DNA of 32,914 bases from Gammaproteobacteria bacterium (GTDB lineage Bacteria > Pseudomonadota > Gammaproteobacteria > DRLM01), in contig DRLM01000052.1 of the NCBI GenBank assembly GCA_011375345.1, positions 1 to 32,914 on the forward strand, given 5' to 3'. A program made the translations under genes and the position numbers. The notes under the pieces are model-generated. The model ran no database searches, was not told where the DNA came from, and worked only from the letters and a program-made list of their open reading frames with translations. Position 1 is the stretch's first letter, and the number at the start of each line of letters is the position of its first letter. Below are positions 15,738 to 25,377 of this stretch, in pieces.

Positions 15738-16490
15738 TCAGGCCGGATTCCCGATATCGATAAAACGGTGCTCGACAGCATACTTTTCAGCAATATGCCC
15801 TCCCAAAGCGGCAACGCCGTAGCGCTCTGTGGCATGGTGCCCCGCGGCAAAATAGTGTATCCCCCATTCCCGCGCCGAATGGACCGTGGCCTCGGAAATT
15901 TCGCCACTGATGTAGGCATCCAGGCCCTGCGCCGCGGCGTGCTCAATGTATTTCTGGGCACCGCCCGTGCACCAAGCCACGCGACGTATGGGGTGTGCGC
16001 CGCCGCTGATCCACAGGGGGTTGCGCCCCAAAGCCCGGTCGATGCGGGTGGCAAAATCCTGCGGCGCCTGCGGCCCGGGCAACTCGCCGCGCCAGACCCA
16101 GGGCGGCGCCGGGGCCAGGCGCTGGGGCCTGGCAATGCCCAACACCCGGGCCAGCTGGACATTGTTTCCCAGCGTTTCATGATCATCCAAAGGAAGGTGA
16201 TAGGCCAGCAGGCTGATGTCATGGCGCAGCAGCGGCAGCAAACGGTTTTTTTTTATTTTATTGATGCAGGGGTCTTCCCCCCGCCAAAAAAAACCGTGGT
16301 GCACGATGAGGGCGTCAGCCCCGGCGGTCACGGCGGCGTCCACCAAAGCGCGGCTGGCCGTCACGCCGCTGACGATGCGGCGAACCTCATCGCACCCCGC
16401 CACCTGCAGGCCGTTGGGCGCATAGTCGGAATATGCTTCCACCTGCAGCAGCCCGCCGAGATAATCCACCAGTTCAGTCAGGCGAACCAT
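15738..16490 (-). CDS. Nif3/YbgI-type dinuclear metal-centre protein
   Basis: A 250-residue member of the Nif3 (DUF34/YbgI) family, toroidal hexamers with a two-metal site and proposed GTP cyclohydrolase-like or structural roles. Metal-ligand candidates are His-His in LIVHHGFFW, Asp in YHLPLDDH, and His and Glu in AAGHHATERYG near the C-terminus. The N-terminal YAPNGLQVAG is typical. Length matches the short form without an inserted domain. It is divergent from the algW-like gene across 91 bp, the same pairing seen in Pseudomonas. A GGGAG ribosome-binding site precedes the ATG. The biological role is unsettled in the family. Confidence 0.92.
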   Translation of the reverse strand: MVRLTELVDYLGGLLQVEAYSDYAPNGLQVAGCDEVRRIVSGVTASRALVDAAVTAGADALIVHHGFFWRGEDPCINKIKKNRLLPLLRHDISLLAYHLPLDDHETLGNNVQLARVLGIARPQRLAPAPPWVWRGELPGPQAPQDFATRIDRALGRNPLWISGGAHPIRRVAWCTGGAQKYIEHAAAQGLDAYISGEISEATVHSAREWGIHYFAAGHHATERYGVAALGGHIAEKYAVEHRFIDIGNPA

Positions 16491-16581
16491 GCAAGCTCCC
16501 TATTCATGCGTTACCATTCTTTAATCAGCCGGCCGAACCCGGGATTTCACCGCAATTCTCCAACGCGCAGGAGCGCACCCA

Positions 16582-17736
16582 ATGAACGTCCGCAAGCTCT
16601 TTGCCTTTGTTTACGAAGCCGCCGTTACCGGACTTGCGGTCGCTTTCCTCGCCCTGTTGATCCTGCGACCGGAAATATTATTCAAGTCGCGCGCCATCGA
16701 CGTCATCGAGGCACCCCCGCCTGCGGTAAGCCAAGGCGATGGCGGCACGCCCACCAGTTATGCCCAGGCGGTGCAAACCGCCGCGCCTGCCGTCGTCAAC
16801 ATCTATACCACCAAGGTGGTGACCCAACAACGCCACCCCCTGTTTTCCGACCCCAGTTTCCGGCGCTTTTTCGGGGACCGGTTCGGCATGCCCCGCCAAC
16901 GTCTGGAATCCAGCCTGGGCTCCGGCGTCATCGTCAGCCGCAAAGGCTACATTCTGACCAACAATCACGTCATCCGGGGGGCCGATGAAATCCAGGTCGC
17001 CCTGGCCGACGGCCGTGTCGGCCGGGCCAGGCTGGTGGGCGCCGACCCCGACACCGATCTGGCCGTACTCAACATTGACCTGCCCGATGTGCCCGCCATC
17101 ACCTTCGGCCGCTCCGACAGCCTGCGCGTGGGCGACGTGGTGCTGGCCATCGGCAACCCCTTTGGCGTGGGCCAGACCGTGACCCAGGGCATCATCAGCG
17201 CCACCGGCCGCAGCGAGCTGGGCATCAGCACCTTTGAAAACTTTATTCAAACCGACGCCGCCATCAACCCCGGCAACTCCGGCGGTGCCCTGATCAACAC
17301 CGCAGGGCAGCTGGTGGGCGTGAACACGGCCATTTTCTCCCGCTCCGGCGGCTCTCAGGGCATCGGTTTTGCGATCCCCTCCAGCCTCGCCCTGGCGGTG
17401 ATGGAACAAATCATAGAACAGGGCCACGTGGTGCGGGGCTGGCTGGGCATAGAAATTCAGGATCTGACGCCGGAGCTGGCCGAGTCCTTCGGCTTGCGCA
17501 CGCAGCAGGGCGCCGTGGTTGCCGGCGTGATGCGGGGGGGAGCCGGTGCCAAAGCCGGCCTGGTGCCCGGCGACGTGTTGGTGAGCGTGGCCAAGCAGGC
17601 GGTACCCAACGCCCGCGGCGCGCTCAACGCCATCGCCGCTCTGCCGCCCGGAAAAACCGTAACACTGGGAATCATCCGGGGCGGCCGGGAAATGGAATTG
17701 CGCGCCACTGTCGGCGAACGCCCCTCACCACGGTAA
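16582..17736 (+). CDS. algW: Periplasmic site-1 serine protease, AlgW/DegS type
   Basis: A 384-residue HtrA-family protease tethered by one N-terminal helix (about residues 12-30). The catalytic triad is His129 (TNNHVI), Asp159 (DTDLAVL) and Ser233 (GNSGG), followed by a single PDZ domain (about 270-370, including VRGWLGIEIQ and AGLVPGDVL). One PDZ domain and a membrane anchor point to DegS/AlgW rather than DegP. In that role it senses misfolded outer-membrane proteins and cleaves the anti-sigma factor RseA/MucA. An AGGAG ribosome-binding site lies 8 nt before the ATG. It is convergent with tatC. A variant linker at 80-105 is Arg/Phe-rich. The anti-sigma factor is not in the window. Confidence 0.92.
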   Translation: MNVRKLFAFVYEAAVTGLAVAFLALLILRPEILFKSRAIDVIEAPPPAVSQGDGGTPTSYAQAVQTAAPAVVNIYTTKVVTQQRHPLFSDPSFRRFFGDRFGMPRQRLESSLGSGVIVSRKGYILTNNHVIRGADEIQVALADGRVGRARLVGADPDTDLAVLNIDLPDVPAITFGRSDSLRVGDVVLAIGNPFGVGQTVTQGIISATGRSELGISTFENFIQTDAAINPGNSGGALINTAGQLVGVNTAIFSRSGGSQGIGFAIPSSLALAVMEQIIEQGHVVRGWLGIEIQDLTPELAESFGLRTQQGAVVAGVMRGGAGAKAGLVPGDVLVSVAKQAVPNARGALNAIAALPPGKTVTLGIIRGGREMELRATVGERPSPR

Positions 17737-17776
17737 GGAACCACCACCTCTCGTCACCGCCCCGCGGGAACAAGCC

Positions 17777-18571
17777 CTACCGCGGCCCGCCGCCTTCGTC
17801 CGGCGACGACGACATCGGCGCCTCTTCTTCTTCCGGCGCGGCCACATAGCGCGACATCACCAAACCCAGTTCAAACAACAGCCACATGGGCACCGCCAAC
17901 AGGGTTTGCGAGATGGCGTCGGGGGGCGTCAGCAACATGGCGATCACAAAGGCGCCGATGATGACGTAAGGCCGCTTGGCGGCCAGACTCGCGCGCGTGG
18001 TGATACCGGCCCAGACCACCACAATGGTCGCCACCGGCACCTCAAAGGCCAGGCCAAAGGCAAAGAACATCTTCAACACGAAATCGAGATACTTGCTGAT
18101 ATCCGTCATCACCGCCACGCCGTCCGGAGCGGTACCGATAAGAAAGCCGAACACCAGCGGGAAAACCACGAAATAGGCAAACACCATCCCCAGGTAGAAC
18201 AAGGCGATACTGGAGACCAGCAGGGGCAGGGCAATGCGCCTTTCCCGTTGGTACAGGCCCGGCGCCACGAAGCGCCACGCCTGGTGCAGCACATACGGCA
18301 TCACCAGGGCGAAAGACAACACAAAGGTGAATTTGAAGGGGGTCAGAAAAGGCGAGGCCACTTCGGTGGCGATCATGGTGGCGCCGGACGGCAAGGCCTT
18401 GAGCAAGGGCTCCGCCAGCAACGAGTAGAGCTCCTGGGCAAAAGGCACCAGCAGCAAAAACACCAACAGGGTGCTCCCCACGATGCGCAGCAGGCGGTCC
18501 CGCAGCTCCACCAGGTGGGCCATAAAAGGCTGGTCTTGCTGGGGCGTGTACTTAGGTTTTTGCCGCCTCAT
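17777..18571 (-). CDS. tatC: Sec-independent protein translocase TatC
   Basis: A 264-residue inner-membrane protein with six predicted helices, the receptor for twin-arginine signal peptides. Diagnostic runs are FMAHLVELRDRLLR at the N-terminus, with the conserved Glu for signal binding, then FKFTFVLSFALVMPYVLHQAWRFVAPGLYQRERR, FFAFGLAFEVPVATIVVVWAGI and FVIAMLLTPPDAISQTLLAVPMWLLFELGL. The Pro/Glu-rich C-terminal tail is acidic. The start overlaps tatB by 20 nt, suggesting coupling. It ends the long minus-strand array and is convergent with the algW-like gene. Confidence 0.97.
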   Translation of the reverse strand: MRRQKPKYTPQQDQPFMAHLVELRDRLLRIVGSTLLVFLLLVPFAQELYSLLAEPLLKALPSGATMIATEVASPFLTPFKFTFVLSFALVMPYVLHQAWRFVAPGLYQRERRIALPLLVSSIALFYLGMVFAYFVVFPLVFGFLIGTAPDGVAVMTDISKYLDFVLKMFFAFGLAFEVPVATIVVVWAGITTRASLAAKRPYVIIGAFVIAMLLTPPDAISQTLLAVPMWLLFELGLVMSRYVAAPEEEEAPMSSSPDEGGGPR

Positions 18572-18902
18572 TCTTGTTTCCGTCAGCGGGGGATGGGGAC
18601 GGAGCCCCGGAGCCGGTCACCGAAGCCTTGGCGGTCTCTTCGGCGCGCACCGCAGCGAAGCGTTTCTCGTCGAGAATTTTGTGCGCTTCCGCGATCCGGG
18701 CCTCCTCGGCGATGCGCTGCTTGATTTCTTCGGCCTTGTTGATTTCGGTCTCGAACTCGGTCTTCACCGATCCCACGAAGCGGCGCACCCTGCCCAGCAG
18801 GCGGCCGATGTTGCGCACCAGGGCGGGAAACTCCTGCGGCCCCACCACCAACAGCGCCACCACGGCGATGAGGGTGATTTCCCAAAAGCCGATGTCGAAC
18901 AT
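18552..18902 (-). CDS. tatB: Sec-independent protein translocase TatB
   Basis: A 116-residue single-helix protein that joins TatC in the Tat substrate receptor. It begins MFDIGFWEITLIAVVALLVVGPQEFP, with the conserved Glu8 and the hinge Gly-Pro after the helix. An amphipathic helix (LVRNIGRLLGRVRRFV) and a long charged coil follow (residues 45-90), then a disordered Ser/Pro/Lys tail. GPQEFP rather than the GAxK hinge of TatA, plus the length, separates it from TatA. It lies 12 bp after tatA. Confidence 0.94.
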   Translation of the reverse strand: MFDIGFWEITLIAVVALLVVGPQEFPALVRNIGRLLGRVRRFVGSVKTEFETEINKAEEIKQRIAEEARIAEAHKILDEKRFAAVRAEETAKASVTGSGAPSPSPADGNKNEAAKT

Positions 18903-18914
18903 CGACGCGGCCCG

Positions 18915-19184
18915 CTACGCCTTTTCTTTTGGTTCGCTCTTGGCGGCCGCCTCACCCTCCATGGTGGCGCCCCGGGCCGGGCCTGACGCCTGGCTCTCCA
19001 GTTGCCCGGCGGGCTTGGCGGCCGCGGCCGGTGCCTCGTCCCGGTCTTTGTCATCGCCCATGGCGTCCCGGAAGCCTTTCACTGCACCGCCCAAATCGCT
19101 GCCCAAACCGCGCAGCTTCTTGGCGCCAAACAACAACAGCACGATCAACAAAATAATCAACAACTGCCAAACACTGATACCCAT
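18915..19184 (-). CDS. tatA: Sec-independent protein translocase TatA
   Basis: An 89-residue protein starting [20 protein letters not shown], then [22 protein letters not shown]. This is the TatA pattern of a short helix, a FGAKKLR hinge and an amphipathic helix, with an Ala/Glu/Lys-rich acidic tail. It polymerises to form the translocation pore. The ATG at 19182-19184 has GGAG 8 nt upstream; a longer frame upstream is not credible. tatA follows hisE by 166 bp, the largest gap in the array below mlaB, so a separate promoter is possible although I see no clear one. Confidence 0.94.
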   Translation of the reverse strand: MGISVWQLLIILLIVLLLFGAKKLRGLGSDLGGAVKGFRDAMGDDKDRDEAPAAAAKPAGQLESQASGPARGATMEGEAAAKSEPKEKA

Positions 19185-19350
19185 GTCTTCATCTCCGCTA
19201 AGGCCGCTCACGCGGCCCGGCCTGTGGCACAACACTGAACGCGGCGTTTGCCCACCGCGACGGAACGCAAGGCAATAACCCTGCAACTCAGCCGCAACCC
19301 CGGTGCACGCTCAGCGCTCTTCGCGATTCATTTAAACTTCGTATTGTACA

Positions 19351-19668
19351 CTACCCCTCACGGCGCGCCTTTTCCTCCAGGCCGGACAGACCAAAGCGCC
19401 GTTCCAGCTCCCGGAGCACATCGTCCGGCCCCAGGCCCTGCTGGGCCAGCAGCACCAGGGTGTGAAACCACAGATCGGCCATCTCGTGCACCAGCGCCTG
19501 CTGATCGTCCCCCTTGGCGGCAATGACGGTCTCGGTGGCCTCTTCGCCGATTTTTTTCAGTATCGTGTCCACGCCCCCGGCGTACAGGCTGGCAACATAG
19601 GAGCTGTCCGGCGCGGCGCCCTTGCGGCGTTCCAGCACCCCGGCCAGGCGCTGCAATACGTCGTTCAC
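19351..19668 (-). CDS. hisE: Phosphoribosyl-ATP pyrophosphatase
   Basis: A 105-residue MazG-like enzyme hydrolysing phosphoribosyl-ATP to phosphoribosyl-AMP, the second histidine step. Motifs are [30 protein letters not shown] and [21 protein letters not shown], carrying the acidic metal ligands. The start is GTG, overlapping the hisI stop by 4 nt (GTGA). HisE and HisI are separate proteins here, not the fused HisIE of enterobacteria. Confidence 0.96.
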   Translation of the reverse strand: MNDVLQRLAGVLERRKGAAPDSSYVASLYAGGVDTILKKIGEEATETVIAAKGDDQQALVHEMADLWFHTLVLLAQQGLGPDDVLRELERRFGLSGLEEKARREG

Positions 19669-20060
19669 GGTGCGCCTCCGTATATTTCAGCCGCGTCTTT
19701 GAGCACCGGGTCCGCCGGCTGCCAGGCCTGATCTTCCAGGCGCAAATAAAAACAGCTCTGGCGGCCGGTGTGGCAGGCGATGCCACCCCCTTGTTCAACG
19801 CTCAGCAACACGGTGTCGCCGTCACAATCGAGCCGCAGCTCACGCACGGTTTGCACGTGACCGGAACGCTCCCCCTTGCGCCACAGCCGGCCGCGGGAGC
19901 GGGACCAGTACACCGCGCGGCCGCTGGCGGCGGTCTCCGCCAGCGCCTCGCGGTTCATCCAGGCCAGCATCAAGACCCGGCCGCTGACGGCGTCCTGGGC
20001 GATGGCGGGCACCAGGCCGTCACTGTTCCAGCGCACCTGATCCAGCCAGGCGGGCGTCAC
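19665..20060 (-). CDS. hisI: Phosphoribosyl-AMP cyclohydrolase
   Basis: A 131-residue enzyme opening the purine ring of phosphoribosyl-AMP, the third histidine step. Diagnostic runs are [51 protein letters not shown] and [13 protein letters not shown], giving the conserved Zn-binding Cys and metal Asp residues. Length is that of monofunctional HisI. It starts with GTG, overlapping the hisF stop by 4 nt. Confidence 0.97.
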   Translation of the reverse strand: MTPAWLDQVRWNSDGLVPAIAQDAVSGRVLMLAWMNREALAETAASGRAVYWSRSRGRLWRKGERSGHVQTVRELRLDCDGDTVLLSVEQGGGIACHTGRQSCFYLRLEDQAWQPADPVLKDAAEIYGGAP

Positions 20061-20833
20061 AAGCGCACCTCGATACCGCGCGCGGCCAGGTAACGCTTGG
20101 CCTCCTGCACGCTGTATTCACCGTAGTGAAAAATACTGGCGGCCAGGACAGCGTCGGCATGCCCTTGCCGGATTCCCTCCACCAGATGCTGCAGCGTGCC
20201 CACCCCGCCGGACGCAATGACGGGGATGGACACGGCGTCGCTCACCGCCCGGGTGAGGCCCAGGTCAAAGCCGTCTTTGGTGCCGTCCCGGTCCATGCTG
20301 GTCAGCAGGATTTCGCCGGCGCCCAGCGCTGCCACCTGTTGCGCCCACGCCACGGCATCCCGGCCCGTGCCCTTGCGGCCGCCGTGGGTGAAGACTTCCC
20401 AGCGGGGAGGCTCACCGGCTGCGGTTTTGACCTGCTTGGCATCGATGGCCACCACGATGCACTGGGCGCCAAAACGGGCGGCGGCTTCCCCCACCAGCCC
20501 GGGGTTCCCCACGGCGGCGGTGTTCATGGCCACTTTGTCGGCCCCGGCGCTGAGCATGCGGCGCACATCAGCGGGCGTGCGCACCCCACCCCCCACGGTG
20601 AGGGGGATGAACACCTGGCCGGCCACCGCGTCCACCACGTGGACCAGGGTTTCCCGCTCCTCGTGAGAGGCGGTGATGTCCAGAAACACCAGTTCGTCCG
20701 CGCCCTGTTCGTCGTAGCGGCGGGCGATTTCCACCGGGTCGCCGGCATCGCGGATGCCGAGGAACTTCACGCCCTTGACGACGCGGCCCTTGTCCACGTC
20801 CAGACAGGGAATGATGCGTTTGGCCAGTCCCAT
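20057..20833 (-). CDS. hisF: Imidazole glycerol phosphate synthase, cyclase subunit
   Basis: A 258-residue TIM barrel that uses ammonia from HisH to make imidazole glycerol phosphate and AICAR. The N-terminal [15 protein letters not shown] holds the first catalytic Asp and VVAIDAKQV the second. [16 protein letters not shown] and [15 protein letters not shown] provide phosphate binding and the C-terminal signature. Length is standard. It is separated by 2 nt from hisA and overlaps hisI. Confidence 0.98.
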   Translation of the reverse strand: MGLAKRIIPCLDVDKGRVVKGVKFLGIRDAGDPVEIARRYDEQGADELVFLDITASHEERETLVHVVDAVAGQVFIPLTVGGGVRTPADVRRMLSAGADKVAMNTAAVGNPGLVGEAAARFGAQCIVVAIDAKQVKTAAGEPPRWEVFTHGGRKGTGRDAVAWAQQVAALGAGEILLTSMDRDGTKDGFDLGLTRAVSDAVSIPVIASGGVGTLQHLVEGIRQGHADAVLAASIFHYGEYSVQEAKRYLAARGIEVRL

Positions 20834-20835
20834 GA

Positions 20836-21570
20836 TCAGCCCGCGTCGTCCACCAGTTGTTGCGCCTCGGCCAGGTCGATCTCGCCCTCGTACAGAGCGC
20901 GGCCCACCACCGCGCCCATCACACCGTCCCCGGCCAGTTCCGCCAGCTTGTGGATATCGTCCAGGCTGGCGATGCCGCCGGAGGCGATGACGGGAATATG
21001 AATGGCCTGGGCCAGGGCCCGCGTCGCCTCCAGATTCGCACCGCTCATCATGCCGTCGCGGCTGATGTCGGTGTAAATGATGGCGTCCACGCCCTCCCGC
21101 TCGAAACGCTGGGCCAGGTCGATGACATCGTGATTGGACAGCTTGGACCAGCCATCTATGGCCACTTTGCCGTCTTTCGCATCGAGGCCCACGATGATGT
21201 GACCGGGAAACTCCGAGCAGGCGTCGCCGACGAAATGGGGCACATTGACCGCATTGGTGCCCAGCACCACGTAGCTCACGCCCATGTCGAGATAGGTTTC
21301 GATGGTGTCATCATCGCGAATGCCGCCACCCACCTGAATCGGCACCTCGGGATGGGCCTCGCAGATCCGCCGGATCACCTCGGCATTCACCGGCCGCCCG
21401 GCGAAGGCGCCGTTGAGATCGACGATATGCAGCCTTTTCGCGCCGGCGCTCACCCAGCGGCCGGCGGTGGCCACGGGATCATCGGAGAAGACCGTATCCT
21501 CCTCCATCCGTCCCTGGCGCAGGCGCACGCATTTTCCGTCTTTCAAGTCGATGGCTGGAATAACCAACAT
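20836..21570 (-). CDS. hisA: ProFAR isomerase
   Basis: A 244-residue TIM barrel converting ProFAR to PRFAR. It begins [20 protein letters not shown] with the catalytic Asp, and continues with [41 protein letters not shown] with the second Asp, and [11 protein letters not shown]. The frame is open far upstream through the hisH 3' end, but the ATG at 21568-21570 gives the family's normal length. It is 25 bp after hisH. Confidence 0.97.
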   Translation of the reverse strand: MLVIPAIDLKDGKCVRLRQGRMEEDTVFSDDPVATAGRWVSAGAKRLHIVDLNGAFAGRPVNAEVIRRICEAHPEVPIQVGGGIRDDDTIETYLDMGVSYVVLGTNAVNVPHFVGDACSEFPGHIIVGLDAKDGKVAIDGWSKLSNHDVIDLAQRFEREGVDAIIYTDISRDGMMSGANLEATRALAQAIHIPVIASGGIASLDDIHKLAELAGDGVMGAVVGRALYEGEIDLAEAQQLVDDAG

Positions 21571-21595
21571 GACGATTCCTCTTCCTCTCCGACGC

Positions 21596-22243
21596 TTAAA
21601 CACTACCGTCCCAGGCCACAAAATTGGCCAACAGGGCCAAGCCCGCGTGCTGGCTCTTTTCCGGATGGAACTGCACGGCGAACAGCTTTCCCCGCGCCAC
21701 CGCCGCCACGAAGGACTGGCCGTAAACCGTCGTCCCCGCCACCGACTCAGGCGCGGCGGGCTCGCAGTAGTAACTATGGACGAAATAAAAGCGGGTATCT
21801 TGGGCAATGCCCTCCCACAAGGGGTGGGGGCGGGTCTGGTGCACTGCGTTCCAGCCCATGTGGGGGACTTTGATGCGCTCCCCGCCGTCGTGACCCGCCG
21901 GGCCGGGCTGAAAGCGGCGCACCCGCCCCGCTAGGATCCCGAGACCCGCCGAGCCGCCGTTTTCCTCACTCCAGTCAAACAGGGCCTGCATGCCCACACA
22001 GATGCCGAGAAAGGGCCGGGTGGCGGCGCACTCTTTGAGCACCGCATCCAACTCCAGGCGCCGGAGTTCATCGACACAGTCTTTCATCGCCCCCACGCCG
22101 GGAAACACCACCCGGGCGGCTTTGGCGATCTCCTGCGGGTCGTAGGTCACCCGCACCGGCGCGCCCTGCCCCACCCGTTCCAGGGCTTTGGCCACGGAGT
22201 GCAAATTGCCCATGCCGTAATCAACCACTGCGATGGTGTTCAT
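21596..22243 (-). CDS. hisH: Imidazole glycerol phosphate synthase, glutaminase subunit
   Basis: A 215-residue class I glutamine amidotransferase delivering ammonia to HisF. It starts [17 protein letters not shown]. The nucleophile Cys is in [10 protein letters not shown] and the His-Glu pair in [21 protein letters not shown] and FYFVHSYY are HisH hallmarks. The ATG at 22241-22243 is chosen because an upstream in-frame ATG lies in the repeat-containing spacer. A weak AGGA site precedes it. About 100 bp separate it from hisB. Confidence 0.97.
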   Translation of the reverse strand: MNTIAVVDYGMGNLHSVAKALERVGQGAPVRVTYDPQEIAKAARVVFPGVGAMKDCVDELRRLELDAVLKECAATRPFLGICVGMQALFDWSEENGGSAGLGILAGRVRRFQPGPAGHDGGERIKVPHMGWNAVHQTRPHPLWEGIAQDTRFYFVHSYYCEPAAPESVAGTTVYGQSFVAAVARGKLFAVQFHPEKSQHAGLALLANFVAWDGSV

Positions 22244-22259
22244 GCTGCTCGATATCCTG

Positions 22260-22326
22260 CCCCCCTCTTTGAAAAAGGGAGCCTGGAAGGAACTCTCCAA
22301 CACACCCCCCGGTGAAAAAGGGGGGC
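22260..22326. repeat. Paired C/G-run palindromic repeat in the hisB-hisH spacer
   Basis: Two similar imperfect palindromes sit in the 102-bp spacer between hisB and hisH. The first is CCC-TCTTTGAAAAA-GGG (22263-22279) and the second CCCCCC-GGTGAAAAA-GGGGGG (22305-22325). Both share a GAAAAAGGG core and look like the dispersed intergenic repeats seen in many gammaproteobacterial and metagenomic genomes. On the his transcript each could form a hairpin. It is not repeated elsewhere in this window. Confidence 0.6.
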
Positions 22327-22345
22327 ATCGTCACCTCAACCATTC

Positions 22346-22936
22346 CTACAAGGCACCTTTGGTGGACGGCACGCCGGGCATGCGCCCGTCCCGCTCCACG
22401 GCCATGCGCAGGGCCCGGCCGAAGGCCTTGAACACGGTCTCGGCGATGTGGTGGCTGTTACCGCCACGCAAAGCATCCACATGCAACGTCACCCGGGCAT
22501 GGTTGACCAGGCCCTGAAAGAACTCGCGAAACAAATCCACGTCGAAGTCGCCGATACGGGCCCGGGTGAAGGCCACCTCAAACACCAGGCCGGGCCGGCC
22601 GGAGAGGTCGATGACCGCACGTGCGAGGGCTTCGTCCAGGGGCACGTAAGCATGGCCGTAACGGCGAATGCCCGTTTTGTCACCCATGGCCTGGGCCAGG
22701 GCCTGCCCCAGGGTGATGCCGATGTCTTCCACCGTGTGGTGGGCGTCGATGTGCAAATCACCCTCCGCCTCGATGTCGAGATCAATCAGCCCGTGGCGGG
22801 CGATCTGCTCCAGCATGTGATCCAAAAAAGGCACGCCCGTGGCCAGCCGGCTGGCGCCGCTGCCGTCGAGGTTCACCGCCACGACGATACGTGTTTCCAG
22901 GGTGTCGCGCCGCACCGTGGCCTTGCGTTCGCTCAT
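22346..22936 (-). CDS. hisB: Imidazoleglycerol-phosphate dehydratase, monofunctional
   Basis: A 196-residue Mn-dependent dehydratase for the seventh histidine step. Metal-binding His clusters are [13 protein letters not shown] and [13 protein letters not shown] in the first half, and [19 protein letters not shown] in the second; [15 protein letters not shown] adds active-site residues. There is no N-terminal HAD phosphatase domain, so histidinol-phosphate phosphatase must be encoded elsewhere. Its ATG overlaps the hisC stop (ATGA). Confidence 0.98.
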   Translation of the reverse strand: MSERKATVRRDTLETRIVVAVNLDGSGASRLATGVPFLDHMLEQIARHGLIDLDIEAEGDLHIDAHHTVEDIGITLGQALAQAMGDKTGIRRYGHAYVPLDEALARAVIDLSGRPGLVFEVAFTRARIGDFDVDLFREFFQGLVNHARVTLHVDALRGGNSHHIAETVFKAFGRALRMAVERDGRMPGVPSTKGAL

Positions 22937-24054
22937 CGCACAGCCTCCCGCAGTTCGTTGTCGGAAGCGGTATCGCCGGCCAGGGCCGCGGCCAGCGCCG
23001 CCAGAAAAGCCGAGTTTTCTTCCGGCCGTCCCACGGTCACCCGCAGGCAGTCGGCCAGCAGGGGATGGGCACCGTGCAGACGTTTGATCAGCACGCCCCG
23101 GGCTTTGAGGGCTTCAAACAAGGCCGGCGCCCGTCCCGCGGGCCCGCGGAACAGAATGAAATTGGCCTGGCTGGGAAACACCTGCACCCCGGGCAGGGCT
23201 GCCAGATCCTTGGCCAGGCGGTCGCGGTCGGCGCGGATGCGGCGGGTCTGCTCTGCCAGAACATCAAAGTGCGCCAGGGCAAAGGCGGCGCTGGCCTGAG
23301 TCAGCACATTGATGTTATAGGGCAGACGCAGCTTGTCCAGCTCGTGCAGCCAGGCCGGATCGCCCACCAGATAGCCCAGCCGCAAACCGGCCAGGCCCAG
23401 CTTGGACAGGGTGCGCAGCACCAGGAGATTGCCGTAGCGCCCCAGGCGACCGAGGAAACTGGCATCGCAAAAGGGTGTGTAGGCCTCGTCCACCACCACC
23501 AGGCCCGGCGCCGCCTTGATGACGGCCTCCATGGCCGCGGCATCGAACAGATTGCCGGTGGGGTTGCTGGGGTAGGCCAGAAACACCACAGCGGGCCGTT
23601 CACGCTCTATGGCCTCCAGCAGGGCGGGCAGGTCCAGGCGGAAATCCGCACTGAGGGGCACGCCGGTGAAACGCAGGCCCACGGTGGCACTGATGAGGCG
23701 GTACATGGAAAAGGCGGGCTCAGGAGCCAACACGGTGCGGTCCGGCCCCACCACTGCCATCAGAATCATCTGGATCAGTTCGTCGGAGCCGTTGCCCAGC
23801 AGCAGTTCCATGTCCTCGGGCAGCGCAAAGGCCCGCCGCAAGCCGGTTTTCAGGGCCCCAGCCTGGGGATCGGGATACCGGTTGAGGGAGACGCCTTTCA
23901 AGGTTTCCAACCAGGCGCCCACCAAAGACTCAGGCCAGCCGTAGGGGTTTTCCATAGCGTCCAGTTTAACCAGACCGGCGGCATCGGGCACGTGGTAGGC
24001 CTGCAAGCCCCGGATCTCGGGCCGCACCCAGCGGGATATCAATTCCTCAGCCAC
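22933..24054 (-). CDS. hisC: Histidinol-phosphate aminotransferase
   Basis: A 373-residue PLP-dependent fold-type I aminotransferase. The PLP lysine is in [19 protein letters not shown], the Asp contacting the pyridine in [10 protein letters not shown], and the substrate/PLP-phosphate region in [21 protein letters not shown] and a terminal [11 protein letters not shown] with the conserved Arg complete the pattern. It starts with GTG and overlaps hisD by 8 nt (GTGGCTGA), the same junction sequence as the candidate mlaC/mlaB start. Confidence 0.97.
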   Translation of the reverse strand: MAEELISRWVRPEIRGLQAYHVPDAAGLVKLDAMENPYGWPESLVGAWLETLKGVSLNRYPDPQAGALKTGLRRAFALPEDMELLLGNGSDELIQMILMAVVGPDRTVLAPEPAFSMYRLISATVGLRFTGVPLSADFRLDLPALLEAIERERPAVVFLAYPSNPTGNLFDAAAMEAVIKAAPGLVVVDEAYTPFCDASFLGRLGRYGNLLVLRTLSKLGLAGLRLGYLVGDPAWLHELDKLRLPYNINVLTQASAAFALAHFDVLAEQTRRIRADRDRLAKDLAALPGVQVFPSQANFILFRGPAGRAPALFEALKARGVLIKRLHGAHPLLADCLRVTVGRPEENSAFLAALAAALAGDTASDNELREAVR

Positions 24055-25363
24055 GGCCGCGCTCCACTTCGACCCGGTATTCCGCCGAGCGGGCGTGGGC
24101 GGTGAGCCCCTCGCCCCGCGCCAGCAGGGCGGCGGTCTCGCCCAGGGCCGCCGAACCTTGCGGCGAGCACATGATCAGGCTGGTTCGCTTCTGAAAATCG
24201 TACACCCCCAGCGGCGAGGAGAAACGCGCCGTGCGCGAGGTGGGCAGCACGTGATTGGGCCCGGCGCAGTAATCGCCGATGGCCTCCGCCGTGTAGCGGC
24301 CCATGAAAACGGCGCCGGCGTTGCGGATCTGTTTCATGAGCTCTTGGGGCTCTTCCACCGACAGCTCCAGGTGCTCGGGCGCAATGTGGTTGGCCACCCG
24401 GGCCGCCTCGGCCAGATCCTGCACTTGAATCAGCGCGCCACGGGTGCTCAAGGACTGGCGGATGATGTCGGCCCGCGCCATGGTGGGCAACAGGCGGTTG
24501 ATGCTGGCCTGCACCTCGTCCAGATAGGCGCCGTCAGGACTGAGCAAAATGGACTGGGCGTCTTCATCGTGTTCCGCCTGGGAGAACAAATCCATGGCGA
24601 TCCAGTCCGGCGACGTGCGGCCGTCACAGATGACCAGGATTTCCGAGGGACCGGCGATCATGTCTATGCCCACGGCGCCGAACACCATGCGCTTGGCAGT
24701 GGCCACATAGATGTTGCCGGGACCGACGATCTTGTCCACCTGGGGCACGGTCTCGGTGCCGTATGCCAGCGCCGCCACCGCCTGGGCACCGCCAAGCGCG
24801 AAGACCCGGTCCACCCCCGACAGGGCAGCGGCGGCCAGCACCAGGGCGTTGGTCTCGCCCCGGGGCGTGGGCACCACCATCACCACTTCCGGCACCCCAG
24901 CCACCTTGGCGGGAATGGCGTTCATGATGACAGAGGAGGGATAGGCCGCCTTGCCGCCGGGCACGTACAAGCCCACCCGGTCCAGCGCCGTGACCTGCTG
25001 GCCCAGCACGGTGCCGTCGGCTTCGGTGTAGGTCCAGGTGGCCTGCTTTTGGTGCTCGTGATAGGCGCGCACCCGTGCCACGGCGGTATCCAGCGCGGCG
25101 CGGGTGTCGGCCGGGATGTGCGCCAGCGCCTCTTGCAAGCTGGCGGCAGGGATTTCCAGCTCCGCCACGCTGGCGGCCTCCAGCCGGTCAAAGCGGCGGG
25201 TGTAGTCCAGCACCGCCGCATCACCCCGGCGGCGCACCTCGTCCACGATGGCCTTGACGGTGCCGTACACCGCTTCGTCAGAGACCGACTCCCAGGCCAG
25301 CAAGGCGTCCAGGGCCGGCCAGAAGTCAGTGGCGGCGCTGCTCAGTCGTTGGATGTCTGTCAT
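24047..25363 (-). CDS. hisD: Histidinol dehydrogenase
   Basis: A 438-residue Zn-dependent enzyme performing the last two NAD-linked oxidations to L-histidine. Diagnostic runs are [80 protein letters not shown] with catalytic and Zn residues, and [14 protein letters not shown]. The ATG at 25361-25363 is preferred to a TTG six codons earlier that overlaps the hisG stop. It follows hisG by 14 nt. Confidence 0.98.
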   Translation of the reverse strand: MTDIQRLSSAATDFWPALDALLAWESVSDEAVYGTVKAIVDEVRRRGDAAVLDYTRRFDRLEAASVAELEIPAASLQEALAHIPADTRAALDTAVARVRAYHEHQKQATWTYTEADGTVLGQQVTALDRVGLYVPGGKAAYPSSVIMNAIPAKVAGVPEVVMVVPTPRGETNALVLAAAALSGVDRVFALGGAQAVAALAYGTETVPQVDKIVGPGNIYVATAKRMVFGAVGIDMIAGPSEILVICDGRTSPDWIAMDLFSQAEHDEDAQSILLSPDGAYLDEVQASINRLLPTMARADIIRQSLSTRGALIQVQDLAEAARVANHIAPEHLELSVEEPQELMKQIRNAGAVFMGRYTAEAIGDYCAGPNHVLPTSRTARFSSPLGVYDFQKRTSLIMCSPQGSAALGETAALLARGEGLTAHARSAEYRVEVERGRG

Positions 25364-25377
25364 CGTACTCGCCCCGT

